Source: Thermodesulfovibrionales bacterium (GTDB lineage Bacteria > Nitrospirota > Thermodesulfovibrionia > Thermodesulfovibrionales > SM23-35). From it: DNA of 7,483 nucleotides. This document shows, one piece after another, positions 1 through 5,433 of the stretch (positions are counted from its first letter, which is position 1; each line of letters starts with the position of its first letter). Both the position numbers and the translations under genes were made by a program. Location: positions 1-7,483 of the forward strand of contig JAGUWT010000111.1 in the NCBI GenBank assembly GCA_020062205.1, read 5' to 3'. The notes below the pieces were generated by a model, which was given only the letters and a program-made list of their open reading frames with translations, ran no database searches and was not told the DNA's origin.

Positions 1-12
1 CCCCCAGTAATG

Positions 13-103
13 CGCCAACAAGTTATTCGACGACGGACGCGGTGACAGCACACTACTCCGATCAACTTACTCCCCGCCGCGCCCGTCAATTCGGACGTTA
101 GGC
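13..103 (+). repeat. attC-like integron recombination site 0
   Basis: The site closes a cassette whose gene lies before the window. The left box is CGCCAAC (13-19) and the right box GTTAGGC (97-103), which fits the attC core consensus GTTRRRY. The inner stem pairs GACGGACGCGG (32-42) with CCGCGCCCGTC (77-87), with one A-C mismatch. The intervening loop is weakly conserved among the five sites of the window, while the stem and the ACTCC/CGCCCGT stretch recur. In attC sites the integrase cuts after the G of GTT on the folded bottom strand, so the next cassette would start at T98. The last four bases of the right box coincide with the end of a MITE-like element that starts at 100. Assignment rests on layout, recurrence and position after genes; I cannot run a covariance model. 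Confidence 0.8.
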
Positions 104-277
104 TGTAGAAAAACCTCCAAACCACTTTTTCGATTTTTGGAAATTGAACGAAAAATAAACAAATGCGCAATTCTACGTAAATCTTTGAGGAGTTTTCAGT
201 GAAAAGTGTTCAAAGATTTACGTACATCATGCCACTTTTGAGATTGTGTTAGAGAGACCTAAGTTTTTCTACACCCT
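100..277. mobile_element. MITE-like element 1 inserted in attC site 0
   Basis: This is a 178-bp non-coding element. Its ends are inverted repeats: AGGCTGTAGAAAAACC (100-115) against the reverse complement of 262-277, AGGGTGTAGAAAAACT, matching at 14 of 16 positions. It is flanked by CGTT on both sides (96-99 and 278-281), a likely 4-bp target duplication. Inside it has a perfect 15-bp inverted repeat (174-188 with 210-224) around a loop of about 21 bases. A second copy lies at 1315-1483, which shows it is a repeated unit rather than a unique leader. It has no room for a transposase and would depend on a full-length relative. The terminal sequence style recalls IS5/IS1182-type elements, but I cannot assign a family. 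An alternative is that it is a conserved cassette leader rather than a transposable element. Confidence 0.72.
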
Positions 278-320
278 CGTTATTCTTTCAAATTACCAAG
301 CACTTTATATGTGATTCAAT

Positions 321-1217
321 ATGAAGAATTTTGACGTACAGTTTACTTTAACTTATAAAGGTGCATCATCAGACGATTATGCAATAGACTTATACGACGT
401 TTCTCAAGCACTTGTTGGGTTTCAACGCTCACTAGCCCTTACCACACATTTGGTTCTAAACGGTGAAATCATTACCCAGTCTCCTGCTTTAAAAGGAGCG
501 GAAATATATGCGTTGCCTGCGGAGGAAGGAAGTTGGAAAATTAATGCTGGTATAGCCATTTTGAGTACTGCCGCTTATCAAGTTTTAACCACTCCAAATG
601 ATAACCCCCTTGGTCACATTGTATATTCGGTTTATGATTATGTTATTTCCGAGAGTTTAGGATTTCATGTTGATTACGATAAATCACTTGGAGAACTATA
701 CGAAGAAAATGAAATTAAAAAAAGTAAACTTCCAAAAATTAAAGAATCACAAGTTGATTCATTAATTGAAAAATGCTCACATGCCATAACTGAAATACAT
801 AGACCTATTTACAAAACACAAACTGCTGAGTTTGCAAAGATAGATGCTATCGTTAATCATAAAATACTTCCGCTTCAACCAGAAATTTCAATGGAGTCAT
901 TCTTATATATAGTTGATGAACTCATTGAAGAAGAAATAGAAACGATAATAGGGCGAGTATCAAGCTACAATAGTAATACTTACAAAGGGCGAATTTATTC
1001 ACTAAGTGAGATCCGTCCTATATCTTTTGAGCTATCCAATAATACAAGAAACAACCGCACTATTGAGATAATCATAGAAAGCCTGAGTAGTAATGCATTA
1101 CGATCTGCGTCTGGAGAATCAGAATACATATATTGCAAAGTACATAAAGTAATGAGTAAAACAGGGTATCTAAAGAAATACATATTACTTGAAGTGTCTA
1201 AAAAACCATTTAATTGA
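321..1217 (+). CDS. Cassette 1: unassigned 298-residue protein
   Basis: I do not recognise a named function. The first 130 residues look like a conserved domain: a beta-type start (FDVQFTLTYKG), then DLYDVSQALVGFQRSLALTTHLVLNG (about 23-48), GAEIYALPAEEGSWK (59-73) and a mildly hydrophobic stretch with NPLGHIVYSVYDYVISESLGFHVDYD (about 95-120). A charged, Lys/Glu-rich linker (about 123-150) separates this from a mixed alpha/beta C-terminal part. No signal peptide, clear transmembrane helix or catalytic motif stands out. I have a weak recollection of similar N-termini in uncharacterised proteobacterial proteins, which I cannot verify. The ATG at 321 has no good Shine-Dalgarno sequence, but it is the first start of the frame and lies 39 bp after the MITE and its CGTT repeat. 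The attC site 9 bp after the stop makes this the gene of one cassette. Expression would come from an upstream cassette, the MITE or an unseen promoter. Confidence 0.85.
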   Translation: MKNFDVQFTLTYKGASSDDYAIDLYDVSQALVGFQRSLALTTHLVLNGEIITQSPALKGAEIYALPAEEGSWKINAGIAILSTAAYQVLTTPNDNPLGHIVYSVYDYVISESLGFHVDYDKSLGELYEENEIKKSKLPKIKESQVDSLIEKCSHAITEIHRPIYKTQTAEFAKIDAIVNHKILPLQPEISMESFLYIVDELIEEEIETIIGRVSSYNSNTYKGRIYSLSEIRPISFELSNNTRNNRTIEIIIESLSSNALRSASGESEYIYCKVHKVMSKTGYLKKYILLEVSKKPFN

Positions 1218-1226
1218 TGATGAAAG

Positions 1227-1318
1227 GCATAACGAGAATATCGACGACAGATGCGGTGATAGCCCGCAACTTCGCACAATGAGTTTACTACTGCGCCCGT
1301 CAGATTTTACATTGAGGC
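1227..1318 (+). repeat. attC-like integron recombination site 1
   Basis: This site follows the stop codon of the cassette 1 gene by 9 bp. The left box is GCATAAC (1227-1233). The inner arms are GACAGATGCGG (1246-1256) and CTGCGCCCGTC (1291-1301), which pair with two mismatches and two G-T wobbles, so this stem is weaker than in sites 0 and 4. The right box is ATTGAGG (1311-1317), a poor match to GTTRRRY, and it merges into the second MITE-like element. Its left box with the following bases, ATAACGAG, is the exact complement of CTCGTTAT at 276-283, just beyond the first MITE. That is expected if cassette 1 originally began there, because the two boxes of a circular cassette pair with each other. 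Confidence 0.75.
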
Positions 1319-1483
1319 TGTATAAAAACCTCCAAACCACTTTTTCGATTTTTTGAAATTGAGCGAAAAATAAACAAATTCGCAATTCTACATAAATCTT
1401 TGAGGAGAAAAGTGTTCAAAGATTTACGTACATCATGCCATTTTTGAGATTTTTCAATAGAGATTTAGGTTTTTCTACGCTCT
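1315..1483. mobile_element. MITE-like element 2 inserted in attC site 1
   Basis: This 169-bp element is a near copy of the one at 100-277 in the same orientation. The ends are AGGCTGTATAAAAACC (1315-1330) and, on the other strand, AGAGCGTAGAAAAACC (from 1483 back to 1468), matching at 12 of 16 positions. The internal hairpin is kept (1389-1403 with 1416-1430, one mismatch), but its loop lacks nine bases (TTTTCAGTG) present in element 1, which accounts for the difference in length. The right part is more diverged than the left and centre. Flanking bases CATTG (1310-1314) and TGTTG (1484-1488) may be a decayed target duplication. No coding frame is present. Divergence of the ends suggests it is older or no longer mobile. 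Confidence 0.7.
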
Positions 1484-1565
1484 TGTTGGCATCAATACTT
1501 ACAATCGCAAAAACCACCTTTAATCTAAAAGTTATTTTCAAGCCGTGCATCCTTAAAGGAAGATT

Positions 1566-3197
1566 ATGCTATCCTTATTCGAAAACCCGATAAATCATGA
1601 TGGACTTAGTAGTGATCAGGTGCGCAAAAAATGGGATCAAAAGAAGTTTCTGACTAGATTTGCCTTTGCAATTGTAACAACAATTATGATTATAATTGGC
1701 CTTGAACTGGCTAGTCCAAATTACAGCATAACAACTACAATTGTTGAAAGGATATTAGAAAGGTCAGAGACATTGAAAATTATTATAGAGAATAACTGGC
1801 TAAAAAATTTATTCATAAAAGAATTCGATCCGCAAAGTCATCTTCCTCTTTATACAGGCTCTAGTTTAAAATTTGCGTCATTTTTCCTGATTTTTATATT
1901 AGTAGCTATACATTTTTTCATCAATGATCCTCTTAGTAATAGCGAATTATTACGTAATTTAGTTAAAAAATCTAAAGAACATAAGCTTCCACACATTTTT
2001 AGATGGATGAATGAAATATATTTTTATGCTAAGCACTTGCCATCTAATAAACTTCCAGAGCGATGTTCCTTATGCGATACTAACGGGTGTGGCAATAGAT
2101 TAAGTCATGGTGATGATAGAAAAACATCTTACTGGAATTCAATTTTTGCAAAACTATCTCCATCTGCAACGAACTTAATTCTACATTCAACTCATAAATG
2201 CAGATATATTTTTTTCTTAAAATATAGCTCTTGGTTGGCAAGTGTTGTTCTTATTCCAGCATACATACTAGCACGTATCTTTGAATTATCTGTCAATGGT
2301 CATATATCAACTAATGTAGAGTTATTAGTCTATGTTCTCTGTTTGTGGGCGTTTGGATTATTGGTTGGTTATTTTAATTTTGCTCATGATGAAAATACAC
2401 GTGGAGTTTGGGGGCAGTTTTCAGAAAATGTTGCCAACTTATTCCATCAAGATGAATTTAAAGAAGCATACGGTGTATGTGTATGTAAATATAATAGAAA
2501 ATCCAATGAATTTTCTGAGAGAGAAATGCAGCAGAAGATAGTAACTTCAGGCTTTGAATTACAACGTCTTGTTACATTGCTATCGTATTTAGATTATGTT
2601 GTTAAGCAAAGAACAATAAAAGCCCTTAATAAAAAAATTAAACCAGGAGATATGGACTCACTCAGATCAATACTAACTGCATTAATTGAAATGCTTTTCA
2701 TCATAAATCAAAGTGAAATTAAATTTAGATGTGCATTATTTGTTGAGGATAAAGATTTAAATTATTTAGTTCCATTGGCAAGTATTCCTTTTGAAGGTCA
2801 ACCATTTTTTACTCTCGAACAAAGTAAATACCTAGAAAAGAAGCTTGCTTTAGATAGTGATTGTATAGCATCACGTTCTTGGCAAACAAGGCGTATCATA
2901 AGCGCATCAAAAAATGATATTAGTTACTTTCATGCCAATCAAAAAGATTATTTGCTATCCATGATAGCTATACCCCTTATAATTGACGAGGATATTCAAA
3001 ATCAGCTAGTAGAAAACAAAATAAATGTTGGAGAAATTATAGGGGTAATCACGATAGATTGTGACAATCAAGAATACTTTACATCAGAAACACAGGAATC
3101 CAACCTTGTTGAAATAATGCCATTTGTAACCAGAGTAATGTCTGAAATGATTTATTCAGCAGCTAATAAGCAGGAGAAAAATAATGTCAAAAGTTAA
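1566..3197 (+). CDS. Cassette 2 gene A: polytopic membrane protein with C-terminal GAF-like domain
   Basis: The protein has 543 residues and a good ribosome site (AAAGGAA at 1555-1561). Four hydrophobic segments are visible at about residues 32-49, 101-120, 217-238 and 251-273. Between the second and third lies a cysteine cluster, C167-x2-C170-x4-C175, with H207, H210 and C212 further on, which could bind zinc. From about 320 a helical linker leads to a region (about 366-532) with GAF-like features: alternating strands such as FRCALFVED, a MIAIPL strand, then EIIGVITIDCDNQEYFT and a closing amphipathic helix. GAF domains bind small molecules such as cyclic nucleotides, so a membrane-bound sensor or effector is a reasonable inference. 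No kinase, cyclase or nuclease motif is seen. The last 14 bases overlap the next gene, suggesting coupled translation. The family is unknown to me; the GAF call is by eye. Confidence 0.85.
   Translation: MLSLFENPINHDGLSSDQVRKKWDQKKFLTRFAFAIVTTIMIIIGLELASPNYSITTTIVERILERSETLKIIIENNWLKNLFIKEFDPQSHLPLYTGSSLKFASFFLIFILVAIHFFINDPLSNSELLRNLVKKSKEHKLPHIFRWMNEIYFYAKHLPSNKLPERCSLCDTNGCGNRLSHGDDRKTSYWNSIFAKLSPSATNLILHSTHKCRYIFFLKYSSWLASVVLIPAYILARIFELSVNGHISTNVELLVYVLCLWAFGLLVGYFNFAHDENTRGVWGQFSENVANLFHQDEFKEAYGVCVCKYNRKSNEFSEREMQQKIVTSGFELQRLVTLLSYLDYVVKQRTIKALNKKIKPGDMDSLRSILTALIEMLFIINQSEIKFRCALFVEDKDLNYLVPLASIPFEGQPFFTLEQSKYLEKKLALDSDCIASRSWQTRRIISASKNDISYFHANQKDYLLSMIAIPLIIDEDIQNQLVENKINVGEIIGVITIDCDNQEYFTSETQESNLVEIMPFVTRVMSEMIYSAANKQEKNNVKS
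3172..3176 (+). promoter_or_regulatory. Ribosome binding site of the 77-codon gene inside gene A
   Basis: AGGAG ends 7 bases before the ATG at 3184 and sits within the last codons of the upstream reading frame. It supports the small downstream gene being real and translated from ribosomes finishing gene A. Confidence 0.7.
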
Positions 3198-3417
3198 TTT
3201 TTTAGATGTCTATAACTATGATTCATCTACAGTCGAACTATGTAATATGACAGCTAATAGTTATAAAGAAGCAGCTAAACTAGCACTAGAGGAATCAGGA
3301 AATTATCTTGTGGCGATAAGAAAAACAAATCCCAATATAGATATACCTTGGCACTTTCGATCACGAAAAAAATCAAATGATAAATCTCCTCTAAGATTAT
3401 TTGGCAGCAACAAATAA
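3184..3417 (+). CDS. Cassette 2 gene B: small hypothetical protein, 77 residues
   Basis: The gene begins 14 bp inside the end of the membrane-protein gene and has a clear ribosome site. The product starts with a short beta-like and acidic stretch (NFLDVYNYDSSTVELCNM), then a helix (SYKEAAKLALEESGNYLVAIRK, about 26-47), and a basic tail (SRKKSNDK). There is no membrane segment or signal peptide, so it is probably cytoplasmic. It ends 12 bp before attC site 2, so it shares the cassette with gene A, and the overlap implies a joint role such as a regulator, adaptor or immunity-like partner of the membrane protein. That role is inference only. I recognise no family. Confidence 0.75.
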   Translation: MSKVNFLDVYNYDSSTVELCNMTANSYKEAAKLALEESGNYLVAIRKTNPNIDIPWHFRSRKKSNDKSPLRLFGSNK

Positions 3418-3429
3418 CATTAAATAATG

Positions 3430-3517
3430 AGCCAACAAGTAGTTCGACGACGGATGCGGTGATAGCCCGCGACTCTGAACAATTTACTCCCTCGCCCGTC
3501 AACCGAGACGGTTGGCT
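3430..3517 (+). repeat. attC-like integron recombination site 2 (uninterrupted)
   Basis: This is the cleanest example because nothing is inserted in it. The outer boxes AGCCAAC (3430-3436) and GTTGGCT (3511-3517) are perfect 7-bp inverted repeats. The inner arms are GACGGATGCGG (3449-3459) and CTCGCCCGTC (3491-3500). It begins 12 bp after the stop of the 77-codon gene. The left box extended to GCCAACAAG is the exact complement of CTTGTTGGC at 1482-1490, just after the second MITE, which marks the original start of cassette 2. Confidence 0.82.
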
Positions 3518-3581
3518 TTTTAAATTACGATAAGCACCACTAAATTTAAAGACTGAATTAAAAAGGCGGAGAATATAAAGT

Positions 3582-3896
3582 ATGGCTTTGATAAACTGTC
3601 CAGAATGTGGGCGTGAGGTTTCTGATTCTGCTACACACTGTCCAAATTGTGGACACCCAATAAGTCAACAGCAAATTCCATCTCAGGTTGTTTATAGTTC
3701 ACCTAAATGGAGTCCTGGTATTGCTGCTGTTTTAAGTTTAGTAATTCCGGGGGCAGGACAAATGTATAAAGGTTCTGTTTTTTCTGGATTGCTCTGGTTA
3801 TTATTTGTAGTCATAGGATACACATTATTTGTTATTCCTGGATTAATTCTTCATTTGATTTGTATATTTGGAGCAGCATCAGGTTCAAATAAATAA
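3582..3896 (+). CDS. Cassette 3: zinc-ribbon membrane protein with TM2-like region
   Basis: The 104-residue product opens with a zinc ribbon: cysteines at 6, 9, 20 and 23 in the pattern CPECG...CPNCG, close to the widespread zinc_ribbon_2/DUF-type ribbons. A short Gln/Pro/Ser linker leads to a membrane region (about 44-97) with IPGAGQMYKGSVFSGLLW, the pattern of TM2-like small membrane proteins, in which a helix breaks at a Pro-Gly turn and a second hydrophobic hairpin follows. The ribbon probably faces the cytoplasm. Function is unknown; such proteins are common and possible roles include protein-protein contacts at the membrane. The start has an upstream AGGCGGAG (3564-3571), 10 bases from the ATG. 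It is the sole gene of its cassette, 14 bp before attC site 3. Confidence 0.88.
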   Translation: MALINCPECGREVSDSATHCPNCGHPISQQQIPSQVVYSSPKWSPGIAAVLSLVIPGAGQMYKGSVFSGLLWLLFVVIGYTLFVIPGLILHLICIFGAASGSNK

Positions 3897-3910
3897 CTTT
3901 CATCAATTAA

Positions 3911-4002
3911 TTCTAACGAGTGTGTCGCCGATGGACACGGTGACAGCCCACGATTTTTAACGGTTTACTGCCCGTCGCGCCCGTTCACCCTAAACATTGG
4001 GG
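3911..4002 (+). repeat. attC-like integron recombination site 3 (uninterrupted)
   Basis: The site starts 14 bp after the zinc-ribbon gene. Left box TTCTAAC (3911-3917), right box ATTGGGG (3996-4002). Homologous inner elements are recognisable as ATGGACACGGTGACAGCCCACGA (split at 3931-3953) and GTCGCGCCCGT (3974-3984). The two boxes here do not pair well with each other, but the right box pairs with the left box of the next site (TCCCAAT, 4825-4831), as expected because each right box is donated by the following cassette. Confidence 0.75.
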
Positions 4003-4048
4003 GAAAGTAAATAAGCCCCTATACGACAATAAATAAGGAAGTCAAATA

Positions 4049-4822
4049 ATGAAAAAAGAAGAAAAAATATCTCCACTTAAAGAAAAACCATTAAGAACAC
4101 CAGGGCAATCTGTACAAGAGGAAATAGATAAATTAATTGATGATAAATTTATTATGTATATATTTGCTCCATTTTTATTTGCATATTTAACAGGAATGAC
4201 TTGGTGGTATAAATATACGAACAATATCCCTAATCCAATACTACTAACGATAGCAACATTAATTGTAACCACTTACTGCGCAATAAAAATATATTTTTTA
4301 AGGGACAGGATAGCAATTTTAAAACAAGCTAGAGATGGAGAAAAAGCAGTTGGTCAATACCTGGAAAACTTAAGAATTAATGGTGATAGAGTTTTTCATG
4401 ATATAGTTGGTGATAACTTTAATATAGATCATGTTATTGTTAGTGTACATGGAATATTTGTCATTGAGACAAAAACCTATTCAAAACTAAAAAATAAAGA
4501 ATCAATTATAGTATATGATGATTCAGGCATAACAATAAATGGGTATAATACAGGTCAAAAAATTTTGATTCAGGCAAAGAGCGAAGCAGCGTGGCTAAAA
4601 GAAATGCTCAAAAGTAGCACAGGAAAAGAATTTAATATACAATCTGCTATAGTATTTCCGGGTTGGTTTGTAAAAAACAATACCAGTAAAAATCAAAGTG
4701 ATATTTGGGTTCTAAATCCAAAAGCATTACCTGCATTTATTGGTAATACAAAAGAAATTTTGCCAAAAGAGGATATGATGTTAGCTTCCTATCATATTTC
4801 TAGATATATCCGAACAAAATAA
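4049..4822 (+). CDS. Cassette 4: membrane-anchored NERD-domain (nuclease-related) protein
   Basis: The 257-residue product has two hydrophobic segments at about residues 34-54 and 61-83, then a domain from about 95 onward with the hallmarks of NERD, a family related to restriction-endonuclease folds. Visible signatures are GEKAVGQYL (97-105), the strand NIDHVIV with D127, GIFVIETK with E140 and K142 (the E-x-K pair), and Q175 in a following helix. Together D127, E140 and K142 would form a D-ExK-type metal site. NERD proteins are proposed to act on DNA or RNA, and some occur in defence or stress loci, but this one is not tested. The start is supported by AAGGAAG (4035-4041), 7 bases before the ATG. 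It is the only gene of its cassette and ends 2 bp before attC site 4. Confidence 0.88.
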   Translation: MKKEEKISPLKEKPLRTPGQSVQEEIDKLIDDKFIMYIFAPFLFAYLTGMTWWYKYTNNIPNPILLTIATLIVTTYCAIKIYFLRDRIAILKQARDGEKAVGQYLENLRINGDRVFHDIVGDNFNIDHVIVSVHGIFVIETKTYSKLKNKESIIVYDDSGITINGYNTGQKILIQAKSEAAWLKEMLKSSTGKEFNIQSAIVFPGWFVKNNTSKNQSDIWVLNPKALPAFIGNTKEILPKEDMMLASYHISRYIRTK

Positions 4823-4824
4823 AT

Positions 4825-4914
4825 TCCCAATAAGTACATCGACGACGGACGCGGTGACAGCCCGCGATTCTTAATTTTTACTCCCCGCCGCGCCCGTTAT
4901 GCTAGACGTTGATG
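4825..4914 (+). repeat. attC-like integron recombination site 4
   Basis: Left box TCCCAAT (4825-4831), right box GTTGATG (4908-4914). The inner stem is strong: ACGGACGCGG (4845-4854) against CCGCGCCCGT (4888-4897), 9 of 10 paired. It is the site most like site 0 in its stem. Directly after CGTT (4907-4910) comes GATGCTGTAGAAAAAT, a relative of the MITE end, so this site appears to be the third one hit at the same place. Confidence 0.78.
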
Positions 4915-4996
4915 CTGTAGAAAAATCCTAGAACCGAAATTTTCGTTTTATATTTATCAAATAGTTAAAAGAATTTCATCCCTCAGAAATGAGCTT
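4911..4996. mobile_element. Partial MITE/IS-like element 3 (left end only)
   Basis: The stretch starts GATGCTGTAGAAAAATCC right after the CGTT of attC site 4, so it shares the GCTGTAGAAAAA core and the insertion point of the two MITE-like elements. Weaker similarity continues for some tens of bases (AACC, then TTTTCG followed by T-rich DNA). No matching right-hand end is visible in the window, so the element was either cut off by the adjacent insertion sequence or is the end of a longer relative. It carries no convincing gene. The right border is a guess set by the start of insertion-sequence-associated DNA. Confidence 0.5.
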
Positions 4997-4998
4997 TT

Positions 4999-5008
4999 CC
5001 CACCCCCT
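4999..5008. repeat. Left copy of a 10-bp outer inverted repeat around the IS region
   Basis: CCCACCCCCT here is the exact reverse complement of AGGGGGTGGG at 6900-6909. It may be the terminus of an outer element or an alternative IS boundary. Between it and the IS tail, bases 5009-5079 hold no gene I can support. Confidence 0.4.
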
Positions 5009-5079
5009 CTTTATGCACAATAATCCGTTACTCCACCTAAAATACTTCTTCGATGTTGGAAGTGGTGTTTGTTTATGGG

Positions 5080-5433
5080 CGGTGTTTTTCAAGGTAGTTG
5101 TCGCAAAAATCATGCTGCATCCCTCACTTTTTCCCGTGCTGGTTTGTCGGGGTTGAGGGTGACGACAGCAATGGGAGTCCAGTTGCGGGTATCGCCCGAC
5201 CAGCGTTCTGGGTGCTTGGCTTTGGCAGCGGCATAGACTTCTGCCCGCTTGGCAAGCGGTGTTTTTCAAGGTAGTTGTCGCAAAAATCATGCTGCATCCC
5301 TCACTTTTTCCCGCGTTGGTTTATCCGGGTTGAGGGTGACAGCAGCAATGGGAGTCCAGTTGCGGGTATCGCCCGACCAGCGTTCTGGGTGCTTGGCTTT
5401 GGCAGCGGCATAGACTTCTGCCCGCTTGGCAAG
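5080..5433. repeat. 177-bp tandem duplication of the IS 3' end
   Basis: Bases 5080-5256 and 5257-5433 are the same 177-bp unit twice in direct orientation. They differ at only six positions, all in a short patch (5137, 5139, 5146, 5149, 5164, 5165 in the first copy). Read as orfB codons on the - strand, two of the six are silent and four cause two residue changes (Val/Ala and Ala/Thr). Each unit holds the last 48 codons of orfB, its stop and the inner IS end sequence. Confidence 0.9.
5087..5256 (-). pseudogene. Detached 3' fragment of a second orfB copy
   Basis: On the - strand this fragment encodes the C-terminal residues corresponding to 309-356 of the orfB product (from LAKRAEVY to KVRDAA and the stop), with Val in place of one Ala and Ala in place of one Thr. 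It lacks the catalytic core and any start. It ends in the same inner terminal sequence (TCAAGGTAGTTGTCGC, 5089-5104) as the intact copy. It could come from a partial tandem duplication or from recombination with a slightly different copy of the same IS. Confidence 0.75.

Noticed and set aside
995..1385. Two - strand open frames over the end of cassette 1, attC site 1 and the MITE
   Set aside because: They cross recombination-site and MITE DNA, have no ribosome site, and read as antisense of a better-supported gene.
1499..1526. TTACAA and TAATCT with 16 bp between as a promoter for cassette 2
   Set aside because: The -35 box matches consensus at only three positions and AT-rich DNA gives such pairs by chance.
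13..4914. The dispersed repeats as a CRISPR array or as rho-independent terminators
   Set aside because: Copies are about 90 bp, separated by whole genes, and variable in the middle; they lack the trailing U-run of terminators. The paired core boxes and position after each gene fit attC better.
4976..5290. A - strand open frame of 104 codons across the IS tail duplication
   Set aside because: It repeats the same short peptide because it reads the duplicated DNA in a frame different from orfB; there is no sign of a real product.
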